Assembly (NCBI GenBank): GCA_900470445.1 | Contig: UCAU01000044.1 | Location: 1 to 56,403 of the forward strand | Length of the DNA stretch: 56,403 nt | DNA from: Hyphomicrobiales bacterium | GTDB taxonomy: Bacteria > Pseudomonadota > Alphaproteobacteria > Rhizobiales > Devosiaceae | Reading direction: 5' to 3' | Shown here: one piece after another, positions 43,330 through 51,588 of the stretch | How the letters are laid out: each line of letters starts with the position of its first letter | How positions within the stretch are numbered: the first letter of the stretch is position 1 | Made by a program: the position numbers and the translations under genes | The notes under the pieces: model-generated | The model's input: the letters and a program-made list of their open reading frames with translations, nothing else | Database searches by the model: none | Told to the model about the DNA's origin: nothing

Positions 43330-44322
43330 ATGAACAGGTTAGACAGAAAATTTTCCGTGGCGCCGATGATGGACTGGACGGATCGGCATTGCCGGTTCCT
43401 CCATCGCCAGCTGTCGCGCCATGCTCTGCTGTTCACCGAAATGGTCACCAGCGCCGCCATCGTGCATGGCGACGCGCAGCGCCATTTGCGCTTCGATCCC
43501 GTTGAGCAGCCCGTCGCCCTGCAACTGGGCGGCTCCGATCCGGCCGAGCTGGCCGCCGCCACGCGCCTCGCCCATGATGCCGGCTATGTCGAGATCAATC
43601 TCAATGTCGGCTGCCCCTCCGATCGCGTCCAGTCGGGCCGCTTCGGCGCCTGCCTCATGGCCGAGCCGGACCTCGTGGCCGACTGCGTCCGCGCCATGCG
43701 TACCGCCACCGATCGTCCCGTAACCGTCAAATGCCGCATCGGCATTGATGATCAGGACACCGAGGAAAGCCTCGATCGCTTCGCCGATACCATGGTCGCG
43801 GCGGGCGTCGACGCTCTCTATGTCCATGCCCGCAAGGCCTGGCTCAAGGGCCTCAGCCCCAAGGAAAACCGCACCATCCCGCCGCTCGATTATGATCGCG
43901 TGCATCGCCTGCGCCCGCGTCTGGCCCCGCTGCCGGTCATGATCAATGGCGGCATCGAAACGCTGGAAACGGCCGAGGCCGAACTCGCCCATATGGATGG
44001 CGTCATGCTGGGCCGCGCCGCCTATCACAGTCCCATGCTGTTGGCGCAGGTCGATAGCCGCTTCTTCGGCGCAACCACTCCGCCGGTCACGCTCGAAGCC
44101 ATCATGCATTCCATGGCCGACTATGCCCGTCGCGAAGCCGGCAACGGCACCCGCGTCAACAACATCACGCGCCACATGCTCGGCCTCGCCAATGGCCTGC
44201 CCGGCGCCCGCCAGTTCCGCCAGATTCTGAGCGTTGATGCCTGCAAGCCTGGCGCCGACGCCTCGGTCATCCTGCGCGCCTACGAAGCCGTCGATCGTCC
44301 CGCTCTCGCGGTCGCCAGCTAG
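43330..44322 (+). CDS. dusA: tRNA-dihydrouridine(20/20a) synthase DusA
   Basis: A 330-residue FMN enzyme reducing uridine in the D-loop of tRNA. Family motifs: FSVAPMMDWTDRHCRFLHRQ, LQLGGSDPAELA, the catalytic INLNVGCPSDRVQSGRFGAC block, VKCRIGIDDQDTEE, YVHARKAWLKGLSPKENR and INGGIETL. The start MNRLDRKF matches the family, so the upstream GTG frame is rejected. It is divergent from nothing nearby and ends convergently with the protease gene, with stop codons overlapping. Confidence 0.93.
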   Translation: MNRLDRKFSVAPMMDWTDRHCRFLHRQLSRHALLFTEMVTSAAIVHGDAQRHLRFDPVEQPVALQLGGSDPAELAAATRLAHDAGYVEINLNVGCPSDRVQSGRFGACLMAEPDLVADCVRAMRTATDRPVTVKCRIGIDDQDTEESLDRFADTMVAAGVDALYVHARKAWLKGLSPKENRTIPPLDYDRVHRLRPRLAPLPVMINGGIETLETAEAELAHMDGVMLGRAAYHSPMLLAQVDSRFFGATTPPVTLEAIMHSMADYARREAGNGTRVNNITRHMLGLANGLPGARQFRQILSVDACKPGADASVILRAYEAVDRPALAVAS

Positions 44323-45017
44323 TCGACCAGTTCCAGCGAATTCTGCGTCACGCTATAGCGGCTGAGCGTTTCCAGAAACGTCATGCCCAATAGGCTCGTT
44401 TCCAGCGCCGCCTCTTCGGTGACGAAGGCAACCACGCCCTGGCGCACAATGCCGCCCACCTCAAGCTGATCCAGCTTCACCCGCGCCGCCTGGCCCATGC
44501 CATTGGCTGTCGAAACGGGAATGGTGAAGCGCAGATTGGCCGTGTCGATACCCGCCTCCCGCGCATCGGCCAGCGTCAACACCACAGCGCTTGCACCCGT
44601 ATCGAAAATCATCGGCGTCTTGTGCCCATTGATGCTCGCGGCGATCTCGAAATGCCCGCCAATGCCGCGCCGGAATGTCGCCGTGCCGCGCTCGGCATCC
44701 ACCAGCGCTACGCCGGGCCGCAATTCCCCGGCCACCCGGCCTGCAATGCCCGTCAGTTCATCACGATAGGCATAGCTCAGCATGGCCACGCCAAAAATGC
44801 CCGCCCACAGCAGCACGCCGCCAAACAACTCGGAAAATTTACGGCGCCGCGAGAACACGCCGGCAGCAATGACGATGAGAATGACCACCAATGGCACGAG
44901 CCGCGCCGTCTGCTCCTGGCTCAGCCCCACCAGGGTGCCAGCATCGGCATTGATCATCAGGGTGATGGCGGCCACGATCAGGATGGCGATGCCGATAAAG
45001 ATCATGCCTGCGCCCAT
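44319..45017 (-). CDS. Membrane-anchored retropepsin-like aspartic protease (TIGR02281 type)
   Basis: A 232-residue protein. Three hydrophobic helices lie in the first 90 residues (two near the N terminus and one near LLWAGIFGVAMLSYAYRDEL). A retropepsin-like domain from about 110 has the active motif MIFDTGASAVVLT and flap-like ISTANGMGQ-type strand, followed by LLGMTFLETLSRY. Clan AA single-domain aspartyl proteases of this kind are common in alphaproteobacteria; one (perP) processes polarity factors. The substrate here is unknown. ATG at 45017 is preferred over the TTG six codons upstream; ATG at 45005 is also possible. Confidence 0.8.
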   Translation of the reverse strand: MGAGMIFIGIAILIVAAITLMINADAGTLVGLSQEQTARLVPLVVILIVIAAGVFSRRRKFSELFGGVLLWAGIFGVAMLSYAYRDELTGIAGRVAGELRPGVALVDAERGTATFRRGIGGHFEIAASINGHKTPMIFDTGASAVVLTLADAREAGIDTANLRFTIPVSTANGMGQAARVKLDQLEVGGIVRQGVVAFVTEEAALETSLLGMTFLETLSRYSVTQNSLELVD

Positions 45018-45071
45018 CCCTTTTCGTGCGTACAAGCCGATAAAGTCATTTCATGCGGTAATTTCAAGGCC

Positions 45072-45968
45072 TCAGCCGCGTGCGAAAACCAAAAGTCCCG
45101 TGAACGCCGCAATCTCGATCAGCGCCGCCAGCGCTCCGATCAAGTCTCCGCTCTGCCCGCCAACCAGCCGTTTGCACAAAGCCGTCCAGCCCCAGGCCGT
45201 TCCCACGCTCAACACGATAGCCAGCACCAGCCCCGCTATGCTCGACGCCGGCCCACCCAGCACAAACAGCAGCACGGCGGCAAACACCATGCCCACCGTA
45301 AAATTGCGCCAGGGTAATTGCCCCGCCGTCGCCGAAGCGCCATCCCGCCGCGCCGGGGCCAATGCCACCGCCACCCACAGCGCCCCCGACCGCCCGACAA
45401 TGCTCGCCGCCAGCCACGCCGCCGCCGCCGCCAGCGGGTTGGTCTCCGCCATCGATCCCACCGCCATCACCCGCAGCACGACAAACAGGCACAGCGCCGC
45501 CACCCCATAGGTGCCGTGCCGGCTGTCCTTCATGATCTCGAGCCGCCGCTCGGGCGTGTGCCCACCAAACAGGCCATCGGCCGCATCCGCCAGCGCATCC
45601 TCGGCCATCGCCCCACTCGCCAGCACCATGGCCCCAACCGCCAGCGCCGCCGCGAAATAGGCTGGCAGCCCCACCAGCACCCCGCCAATCAGCAACGCCA
45701 CCGGCCCAATGCCGATGGCAACGCTCGCCAACGGCAGCGCCATGGCAATCCGGCCCAGATCAGGCTTCTGATGCGGCGAATCCCCCGTCGGCAGCCGCGA
45801 GAAAAACCGCAGCGCCATGATGAAATCGTCCTTCAGCCCGATACCCGCCGCCGGCTCATGCGGCACGCTGGCCTCACGCGCGGCGGCGTCAATGCTGGGG
45901 GAGGGGTCTTGGACTGGCTCGTCGCCGTTCAATTGCTTTTCATCCCGTTCTGCGCAACAAGTCCGCAC
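45072..45968 (-). CDS. cobS: Adenosylcobinamide-GDP ribazoletransferase CobS
   Basis: A polytopic membrane enzyme (up to 298 residues) joining alpha-ribazole to adenosylcobinamide-GDP, the last step of B12 assembly. Seen: [13 protein letters not shown] at the start of the conserved region, [31 protein letters not shown] (acidic metal-binding motif) and several membrane helices. The start is uncertain: GTG at 45968 gives an odd charged extension with cysteines; GTG at 45866 or ATG at 45818 would fit the family better. It is divergent from cobT. Confidence 0.88.
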   Translation of the reverse strand: MRTCCAERDEKQLNGDEPVQDPSPSIDAAAREASVPHEPAAGIGLKDDFIMALRFFSRLPTGDSPHQKPDLGRIAMALPLASVAIGIGPVALLIGGVLVGLPAYFAAALAVGAMVLASGAMAEDALADAADGLFGGHTPERRLEIMKDSRHGTYGVAALCLFVVLRVMAVGSMAETNPLAAAAAWLAASIVGRSGALWVAVALAPARRDGASATAGQLPWRNFTVGMVFAAVLLFVLGGPASSIAGLVLAIVLSVGTAWGWTALCKRLVGGQSGDLIGALAALIEIAAFTGLLVFARG

Positions 45969-45997
45969 CTTCCTAGCACCCTGCCGCCGGACCTGTC

Positions 45998-47020
45998 ATG
46001 CCCGCCCTCAACCCTGCCTATGCCGATGTCCTCGAACTTTTGACCATCGTTCCCGATGGCGACGAAGCGGCCGTCGCCGCAGTGCGCGCGCGCGATTCCC
46101 AGCTCACCAAGCCTGCCGGCTCGCTCGGCCAGCTCGAAACGCTGGTCGAATTCCTCGCCCGCTGGCAGGGCCGCGCCAAGCCGCGCCTCGACAATCCCAT
46201 GGTCACCATTTTCGCCGGCAATCACGGCGTCACCGATCAGGGCGTCTCCGCCTTTCCGCGCGAAGTCACCGCGCAAATGGTCGCCAATTTCACCAATGGC
46301 GGGGCCGCCATCTCCCAGATTTGCGCGCTGCATGAAATCAATCTGCGCGTGTTCGAACTCGCCCTCGAACTGCCCACCGGCGACATCACCCAGGAAGCAG
46401 CGCTCGATGATCGCATGTGCGCCGCCACCATCGCCTATGGCATGGAAGCCATTGCCGGCAAGCCCGACCTGATCTGCATCGGCGAAATGGGTATCGGCAA
46501 CACCACCGTGGCCGCCGCCATCTTCGCCGCCCTCTATGGCGGCACCGGCGCCGATTGGGTTGGCCGCGGCACCGGCATCGACGATGCCGGCCTCACCCGC
46601 AAGGCCGACGCTGTTGATCGCGCCCTAGCCCTGCACAAGGACGAGCTCGACCATCCCCTGGCCATCCTCGCCCGCCTCGGCGGCCGCGAAATCGCCGCCA
46701 TGCTCGGCGCCCTGCTCGCCGCCCGTCACCAGAAGGTTCCGGTTATCGTCGATGGCTTCGTCGCCACCTCGGCGGCCGCCATCGCCCACGCGGTTAATCC
46801 GGCCGCCATCGATCACTGCCTCTTCGCCCACGTCTCCGCCGAATCCGGCCACGCCCGCGCCCTCGCCGCCATGGGCCAAAAAGGCCTGCTCGACCTCGGC
46901 ATGCGGCTAGGGGAGGGCAGCGGCGCCGCTCTAGCCGCCATCCTCGCCAAGACGGCGCTACACCTGCACAACAACATGGCCACTTTCGAAAGCGCGGCAG
47001 TCAGCGGCAAGGCGAACTAG
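45998..47020 (+). CDS. cobT: Nicotinate-nucleotide:dimethylbenzimidazole phosphoribosyltransferase CobT
   Basis: A 340-residue enzyme making alpha-ribazole phosphate, the lower ligand of cobalamin. Family blocks: LTKPAGSLGQLE, VTIFAGNHGVTDQGVSAFP, GEMGIGNTTVAAAI, VDGFVATSAAAIA, and the catalytic Glu in MRLGEGSGAALA (near residue 306). The length is normal. It is divergent from cobS with a gap of about 30 bases, so promoters overlap. No cobalamin riboswitch is visible in so short a gap, and no other cob gene is in the window. Confidence 0.94.
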   Translation: MPALNPAYADVLELLTIVPDGDEAAVAAVRARDSQLTKPAGSLGQLETLVEFLARWQGRAKPRLDNPMVTIFAGNHGVTDQGVSAFPREVTAQMVANFTNGGAAISQICALHEINLRVFELALELPTGDITQEAALDDRMCAATIAYGMEAIAGKPDLICIGEMGIGNTTVAAAIFAALYGGTGADWVGRGTGIDDAGLTRKADAVDRALALHKDELDHPLAILARLGGREIAAMLGALLAARHQKVPVIVDGFVATSAAAIAHAVNPAAIDHCLFAHVSAESGHARALAAMGQKGLLDLGMRLGEGSGAALAAILAKTALHLHNNMATFESAAVSGKAN

Positions 47021-47030
47021 CAAGCCCAAT

Positions 47031-47071
47031 TTGCGTTTTGTCCCATGGAGTGGTACATAGCCTCATGGGAC
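47031..47071 (+). promoter_or_regulatory. Promoter and operator of the higBA module
   Basis: A -35 TTGCGT (47031-47036) and -10 TACATA (47054-47059) with a 17-base spacer. An inverted repeat GTCCCATG (47040-47047) and CATGGGAC (47064-47071), with 16 bases between, brackets the -10. HigA bound here would block RNA polymerase, as in known higBA operons. The toxin ATG is eight bases after the second arm. Confidence 0.7.
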
Positions 47072-47078
47072 CAATCGT

Positions 47079-47375
47079 ATGATTGTGAGTTTTCGCGATG
47101 ACTGGCTGGGTGAGTTCTTCCTGAACGATACCCGCTCTCCCGGCATTCCGCCGGACCTTGAGAGCCGGCTGTTTCGAAAACTGCAGATGATTGACGATGC
47201 GACGACTGACCTGGATTTGCGGGTTCCGCCGAGCAACCATTTCGAGAAGCTGCGCGGCAAACTCGAGGGGTGGCACTCCATTCGGGTCAACAAGCAGTGG
47301 CGACTGATCTTCCAATGGAATTCAGGGCGCGGCGAAGCGTCGAGCATTTATCTAGACGATCATAGCTACAGGTGA
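47079..47375 (+). CDS. higB: HigB-family toxin (RelE superfamily mRNA interferase)
   Basis: A 98-residue basic protein. Family features: MIVSFRDDWLGEFF start, IPPDLESRLFRKLQMIDDA helix, LRVPPSNHFEKLRGKLEGWHSIRVNKQWRLIFQW core, and a C-terminal DDHSYR close to the usual D-x-H-x-Y ending. HigB toxins cut mRNA on the ribosome. The toxin gene precedes the antitoxin, the reversed order typical of hig modules. Confidence 0.9.
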   Translation: MIVSFRDDWLGEFFLNDTRSPGIPPDLESRLFRKLQMIDDATTDLDLRVPPSNHFEKLRGKLEGWHSIRVNKQWRLIFQWNSGRGEASSIYLDDHSYR

Positions 47376-47382
47376 ATGAGCC

Positions 47383-47691
47383 ATGTTGATGACAGCGCGC
47401 AAGCCGGCGACAATCGGCGAGATATTGACTGAGGAATTCCTCGGCCCGCTGGGCCTGACTCAGGCCGCGTTGGCTGAGGCAATGGGCGTGCCGCGCAAGC
47501 ACGTTAACGAGCTTTGCAATGACCGGCGCTCCGTTACCGCTCCGACGGCGCTCATTCTGGCACGCGTCTTCGGCAATAGCCCCGATTTCTGGCTGAATGT
47601 GCAGCGCCGCTCCGACCTGTGGAACGCGATGCACGATCCGCATGAGCGCGAGCGGGTCGAACGCGCCCACCCGCTCGTCAATGCCGCCTAA
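47383..47691 (+). CDS. higA: HigA-family antitoxin (XRE-type)
   Basis: A 102-residue antitoxin with the HigA layout: N-terminal arm (RKPATIGEILTEEFLGPLGL), helix-turn-helix (TQAALAEAMGVPRKHVNELC), then RVFGNSPDFWLNVQRRSDLW. It starts eight bases after higB. Its TAA overlaps the TAG of the convergent histidine kinase, so the two genes end within the same four bases. Confidence 0.9.
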   Translation: MLMTARKPATIGEILTEEFLGPLGLTQAALAEAMGVPRKHVNELCNDRRSVTAPTALILARVFGNSPDFWLNVQRRSDLWNAMHDPHERERVERAHPLVNAA

Positions 47692-49217
47692 CCAGCTTCC
47701 GAGTAAATCTCCAACCGGTTCTTCTTCTCCACCACCGGGGCCAGCGCATCCATCACCCGCGCACGGGGGAAGGTGGCGATCACTTCGGTGCCGAAGCGCA
47801 GCTTGGAGAACAGGTCGAACCGCCCCTGATGCAGTTCCATGATTTTCTGCACGATCGGCAGGCCCAGGCCCGCGCCCTGTTCGGCCGTCTTTTGCGCCAG
47901 CGAGCCCTGGCCGAATGAGGACAGCACCGTGGTGATTTCATCCTCGGGGATGCCCGGTCCATTGTCCTTGACCGACACCAATTGCCCGCCATCGCCGCTG
48001 CGCGTCACCACCAGCGTCACCTTGCCATTCTGCGGCGTGAACTTGATGGCATTGCTCAACAGATTCAGCACCACCTGGCGGATGGCGCGCTCGTCGCCCC
48101 ACAGCTTGGGCAGGTTATTGCCAACATTATAGGCGAGCTCGATGCCCTTGGATTTGGCGCGCAATTCCATCATGCGCCGGCAATCCTCGGCAATATCGAC
48201 CAGCGACACGGCTTCTTCATTGAGGTCATATTTGCCCGCCTCGATCCGGCTGAGGTCGAGCAATTCATTGATGAGGTTGAGCAGGTGCTGGCCGCTGGCG
48301 TGGATATCGCCGGCATATTCCTTGTACTGCGGTACCTGATGGGTCCCCAGCAACTCCGATTTCAGCACTTCAGAAAACCCGATGATCGCATTGAGCGGGG
48401 TGCGCAATTCGTGGCTCATCGTGGCCAGGAATTGCGATTTGGCGATATTGGCCTGCTCGGCATGGCGCCGTGCCTCGTCCGACATCTGTCGGGCTTCCTC
48501 GAGCTCGTTGATCAGCGCGTCCTTTTCGGCCTGGTGCGTGATCGTTTCCAGCTCCGATTTGTGCAATTGCCGCGCCAGGTAAACGAAGAAGACCTCGCCA
48601 CAGATCGCTACGGCCGCCAGCGTATAATTGAGCGTGCCGCCCACTGCGATCAGGTTGGCCGACACCGTCAGCGTCACCGGCAGCGTGCTCATCAGCGTCG
48701 CCGGGGGCAGGGTATTGGTGGTCACCGCATTGGCGGCCACGCTCACCAGCACCATGGCGAACATCACCGGCGTCAGCGTCTCGGCCGGTGCCACCAGCGT
48801 AAATAGCGCCAGCAGCGACCAGGACAGGCCATAGATCATCTCGCCGGCGATGAATGTCGTGGTCCAGTTGGTGGCGTTGAACTTGGCCGGATCGCTCCGC
48901 CGGAACCGGCTGGCCACCATCACCACGATCAACAGGCCCAGCAATACCGCTGCGGCCCATAGCGTGGTGAAAACCACCGGAACCCAAAGGCTGGCGACAA
49001 TGGAGAGAATGACCACGATAGCGGCCATGGGCAAAGCAGCCGAGATGCGCGATTGCGCATAATCGTGCAGCAGCTCGAAATCATAGGACGCGCGTGTACC
49101 CGAACTCGACATCAAGCGTTGCCGCGCGTCGAGAACGGTTTTTTGCGCCGTGCGCTTGCCGTCACGCCCCATTTGCGAGCGAACGTCAGCGTCGATGACA
49201 GCCGACTGAAGCGGCAT
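47688..49217 (-). CDS. PleC/DivJ-like membrane histidine kinase
   Basis: A 509-residue kinase. Several helices (about six) lie between residues 60 and 220, then a coiled segment with ELEEARQMSDEARRHAEQAN. The H-box is ATMSHELRTPLNAIIGFSEV. ATPase motifs are N (LLSNAIKFTP), G1 (DNGPGIP), F (SSFGQGSLAQKTAEQGAG) and G2 (GLGLPIVQKIMELH). The AEQGAGLGLPIV form is the hallmark of the PleC/DivJ/PdhS kinases that control DivK and cell-cycle polarity in Hyphomicrobiales. Whether it acts on DivK is inference. There is no adjacent regulator. Confidence 0.83.
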   Translation of the reverse strand: MPLQSAVIDADVRSQMGRDGKRTAQKTVLDARQRLMSSSGTRASYDFELLHDYAQSRISAALPMAAIVVILSIVASLWVPVVFTTLWAAAVLLGLLIVVMVASRFRRSDPAKFNATNWTTTFIAGEMIYGLSWSLLALFTLVAPAETLTPVMFAMVLVSVAANAVTTNTLPPATLMSTLPVTLTVSANLIAVGGTLNYTLAAVAICGEVFFVYLARQLHKSELETITHQAEKDALINELEEARQMSDEARRHAEQANIAKSQFLATMSHELRTPLNAIIGFSEVLKSELLGTHQVPQYKEYAGDIHASGQHLLNLINELLDLSRIEAGKYDLNEEAVSLVDIAEDCRRMMELRAKSKGIELAYNVGNNLPKLWGDERAIRQVVLNLLSNAIKFTPQNGKVTLVVTRSGDGGQLVSVKDNGPGIPEDEITTVLSSFGQGSLAQKTAEQGAGLGLPIVQKIMELHQGRFDLFSKLRFGTEVIATFPRARVMDALAPVVEKKNRLEIYSEAG

Positions 49218-49336
49218 GAAACTTTTACTCGTTACTAAATGATGCGAACCAGAAACGCATTCGCTACGCTCACGGGCAAAACACTAGCGGCGCGTAGTTA
49301 ACGGGTGGTGAAATCCTGGCTTCATATAAACGTTGG

Positions 49337-49873
49337 ATGCGACCCTTCCGCGGGCGCTTCGGAGCCGTGCTGGCGATCATCCTGTTAGGTGGTGCCGCGG
49401 CCGTCGCGGCCTGGCTCGATCCCGCTCCGCCGCCCATTGCCGGCAATGCCCGCGCCAGCGATGGCGATAGCTTCCGCCTGGGCGACGAGCGTGTGCGCTT
49501 GCTCGGCATCGATGCTCCCGAATATGCCCAGACTTGCGATGATCGTAACGGCAGGCAATGGCCCTGCGGCCGCTCGGCCCGCGACCGGATGGCCCAATTG
49601 CTCAAGTCCGGCAAAGTCGATTGCCGCCCTGAAGATCACGACCAATATGGGCGTCTGCTGGCCGTCTGCACTGTCGGCGGCAAGGATATTGCCGCGACAA
49701 TGGTCGCCGAAGGGCTGGCGATTTCGTCAGGTCGTTACTGGGGCGAGGAACAGTCCGCCCGCTCAGCCAGTAAGGGGATATGGGCCGGCGGTTTTGACAC
49801 ACCGCGCCATTGGCGCGACGATCATCCGCGCCCCAGCAGTTTGTTTGGTTGGCTCGGCAGCCTGTGGCCATAA
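49337..49873 (+). CDS. Thermonuclease-like (SNase) family protein, secreted or membrane-anchored
   Basis: A 178-residue protein with an N-terminal hydrophobic segment (about 8-25, AVLAIILLGGAAAVAAW). The SNase OB fold has DGDSFRLGDERVRLLGIDAPEYAQTC, and the DQYGRLLAVCTVGGKDIAATMVAEGLA segment contains the Arg usually involved in catalysis. Two Cys pairs may form disulfides. It ends with an acidic/basic DDHPRPSSLFGW tail. Family members cut DNA and RNA in the presence of calcium, though several bacterial versions are uncharacterised. Confidence 0.8.
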   Translation: MRPFRGRFGAVLAIILLGGAAAVAAWLDPAPPPIAGNARASDGDSFRLGDERVRLLGIDAPEYAQTCDDRNGRQWPCGRSARDRMAQLLKSGKVDCRPEDHDQYGRLLAVCTVGGKDIAATMVAEGLAISSGRYWGEEQSARSASKGIWAGGFDTPRHWRDDHPRPSSLFGWLGSLWP

Positions 49874-49920
49874 ACATGATCATTACGATCATCTTTAAAA
49901 GCGGAAGATTATTGCGTTTG

Positions 49921-49938
49921 ACTGCCGGGTGTGGCAGT
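49921..49938. promoter_or_regulatory. Palindrome upstream of the Lrp-type regulator
   Basis: ACTGCC and GGCAGT with a six-base spacer, then a further CTGCC half-site a few bases downstream. It is about 60 bases before the regulator ATG. Lrp/AsnC proteins usually bind near their own promoter, so autoregulation is plausible. An ATGATC/GATCAT hairpin (49876-49892) right after the nuclease gene probably ends that transcript. Confidence 0.45.
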
Positions 49939-50000
49939 TAATCTGCCAAATTCAGGACGGAATGGCGTTGTCCTGGAAATCTCATTTCGCGGGGGCGTTT

Positions 50001-50486
50001 ATGGCATTGGACAAGATCGACCGGAAAATTCTGACGCTTCTGCAAAAGGATGCGACCATGCCGGTGGCCGAAATCGGCCGCAAGGTGGGCCTTTCGACCA
50101 CCCCATGCTGGCGCCGTATCCAGAAGATGGAAGAAGACGGCGTCATCCAGCGCCGCGTCGCCGTGCTCGATCCGGCCAAGGTCAATGTCGGCGTCACCGT
50201 GTTCGTCTCGGTCAAGACCAACGAACACAATGAAGGCTGGATGCGCAAATTCGCCGGCGTCATCGACGAATTCCCCGAAGTTGTGGAATTCTATCGCATG
50301 AGCGGCGATGTCGATTACCTGATGCGCGTGGTCGTGCCCGATATCGGCGCCTATGACACCTTCTACAAGCGTCTGATTTCCAAGATCAATCTGACCGATG
50401 TCAGCTCGGCCTTCGCCATGGGGCAGATCAAGTACACCACGGCGCTGCCGCTCGATTTCGCCATCGTCGTCGACGACGACAAGTAG
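50001..50486 (+). CDS. Lrp/AsnC-family transcriptional regulator
   Basis: A 161-residue regulator. The winged HTH at the N terminus (MALDKIDRKILTLLQKDA; AEIGRKVGLSTTPCWRRIQK) is joined to a RAM effector domain (VFVSVKTNEHNEGWM, VEFYRMSGDVDYLMRVVVPD). Such proteins sense amino acids and form octamers. The start MALDKID is chosen, as upstream sequence holds the palindrome. The glyoxalase-fold gene follows after four bases and probably shares its transcript. Confidence 0.9.
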   Translation: MALDKIDRKILTLLQKDATMPVAEIGRKVGLSTTPCWRRIQKMEEDGVIQRRVAVLDPAKVNVGVTVFVSVKTNEHNEGWMRKFAGVIDEFPEVVEFYRMSGDVDYLMRVVVPDIGAYDTFYKRLISKINLTDVSSAFAMGQIKYTTALPLDFAIVVDDDK

Positions 50487-50490
50487 ACCC

Positions 50491-50892
50491 ATGCTGGTCG
50501 GTTTTGAACATATTGGCGTCACCTCGTCCGATCTCGATCGGACGATCGCCTTCTATTGCGGCCAGCTCGGCCTCAAGCTCGTGCTGCGCAAGCAGCAGCC
50601 GCGCGGCGAAATGGCCTTTCTCGATGCCGGCGGCGGCATGCTCGAGGTCTTCGCGCCCAATGGCCACATCGCCCGCTCGCGCGACGTGCCCCCGCTCGAA
50701 GCCGGCATGCGCCACCTCACCCTGGCCGTCACCGATGTGGATGCCCTGATCGCCGAACTCGAAGCCACCGGCACCGAAATCGTCGAATATCCCCGCGCCG
50801 CCCACAACACCGAAATGTTCAAACGCGTCGCCTTCTGCCGCGACCCCGACGGCATCGTGGTGGAACTAGCCGAGCGGATAGAGGGGCGCTGA
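50491..50892 (+). CDS. Glyoxalase/bleomycin-resistance/dioxygenase superfamily (VOC) protein
   Basis: A 133-residue single VOC domain: FEHIGVTSSDLDRTIAFYCGQLG in the first beta-alpha-beta-beta-beta unit and MRHLTLAVTDVDALIAEL in the second, ending with CRDPDGIVVELAERI. Metal ligands are likely His8, the Glu in GMLEVFAP, His in MRHLTL and Glu in IVVELAE, the usual four positions. Reaction unknown; possibly a lyase or epimerase on small metabolites. It is coupled to the Lrp regulator. Confidence 0.85.
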   Translation: MLVGFEHIGVTSSDLDRTIAFYCGQLGLKLVLRKQQPRGEMAFLDAGGGMLEVFAPNGHIARSRDVPPLEAGMRHLTLAVTDVDALIAELEATGTEIVEYPRAAHNTEMFKRVAFCRDPDGIVVELAERIEGR

Positions 50893-50899
50893 GCGCCGC

Positions 50900-51313
50900 C
50901 TAAGGCAAGTTTTTCCGAGGCCGCCCGCCCTTGGCGCCGTTGGCCCGGCTTGCGGCAACCTTGGCAGCCGAGCGCGACTGCCCACCCCGACGTTGCGCAT
51001 CCATGAATTTCGCCGTGCCGAATATTCCTTGCATCAAACCCGCAATGGTAAAATCGACGTCGCGGCTCTCCCAGTGCAATCCGGTCTCTCCCAACAGTTC
51101 GACTTCGGCGAGTTCTTCGTCGCTCGCTTGTTCCAGCCCCTCAAGCGCGCGTGCCGGCACCATCAGGGCCGCGCCATTGCTGAATTCCACCAGGATGCGA
51201 CCGGATTTGCGATCAAAACGAACCGAGGAGGGCATAGGCGCATGTGCGCGCTCATTAGCGCCGCGCTGCGTCGCTTCTTCATATTGCCGATCGTCGAGTT
51301 CAAATTCAGCCAT
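50900..51313 (-). CDS. DUF2442-family protein
   Basis: A 137-residue protein. The core RFDRKSGRILVEFSNGAALMVPARALEGL, then ELLGETGLHWESRDVDFTIAGLMQGI, is the DUF2442 pattern. The C terminus is basic (RSAAKVAASRANGAKGGRPRKN) and could touch nucleic acid. DUF2442 genes are often found next to DUF4160 genes, as here: it overlaps that gene by eight bases. A toxin-antitoxin-like role has been suggested for such pairs by context only. Confidence 0.8.
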   Translation of the reverse strand: MAEFELDDRQYEEATQRGANERAHAPMPSSVRFDRKSGRILVEFSNGAALMVPARALEGLEQASDEELAEVELLGETGLHWESRDVDFTIAGLMQGIFGTAKFMDAQRRGGQSRSAAKVAASRANGAKGGRPRKNLP

Positions 51314-51533
51314 GGATTTCAGTCCATTTTTCCAGAAGCAGCTGTTGGTGGTCACTGACTGCCTGTAGCGCGCGACCCAGATCACGCTTGCTCATGCCGC
51401 GATTCGAAAGAGCGGTCAGTGTCACGATATCGACGCGGGCCTCGCCGTCTCCATAAACATGCACATGTGCTGGTTCGTGATCGTCGGTGTAAATGACGAA
51501 CCGCATGCCCGCCAAACGGAACACCGTAACCAT
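51306..51533 (-). CDS. DUF4160-family protein
   Basis: A 75-residue protein with the DUF4160 signature: FRLAGMRFVIYTDDHEPAHVHVYGDGEARVDI with the conserved HEPAHVHV motif, then MSKRDLGRALQAVSDHQQLLLEKW. It is the first gene of the pair; the next starts inside its last codons. The two palindromes just upstream (51544-51578) suggest autoregulation. Confidence 0.82.
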   Translation of the reverse strand: MVTVFRLAGMRFVIYTDDHEPAHVHVYGDGEARVDIVTLTALSNRGMSKRDLGRALQAVSDHQQLLLEKWTEIHG

Positions 51534-51543
51534 GCAACAAAAT

Positions 51544-51578
51544 AACCTAAGAAGTTAGGTTTTGCAAGATACCGGTAT
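51544..51578. promoter_or_regulatory. Two palindromes upstream of the DUF4160/DUF2442 pair
   Basis: AACCTAA and TTAGGTT with a four-base loop (51544-51561), then a perfect ATACCGGTAT (51569-51578). They sit 10-45 bases ahead of the first gene, the place of an operator, and resemble the self-regulation of toxin-antitoxin modules. No -10 was identified with confidence. Confidence 0.5.
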
Positions 51579-51588
51579 ACCGGGAGGC

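Noticed and set aside
45969..45997. Cobalamin riboswitch before cobS or cobT
   Set aside because: The gap is far too short and lacks any B12-box-like sequence.
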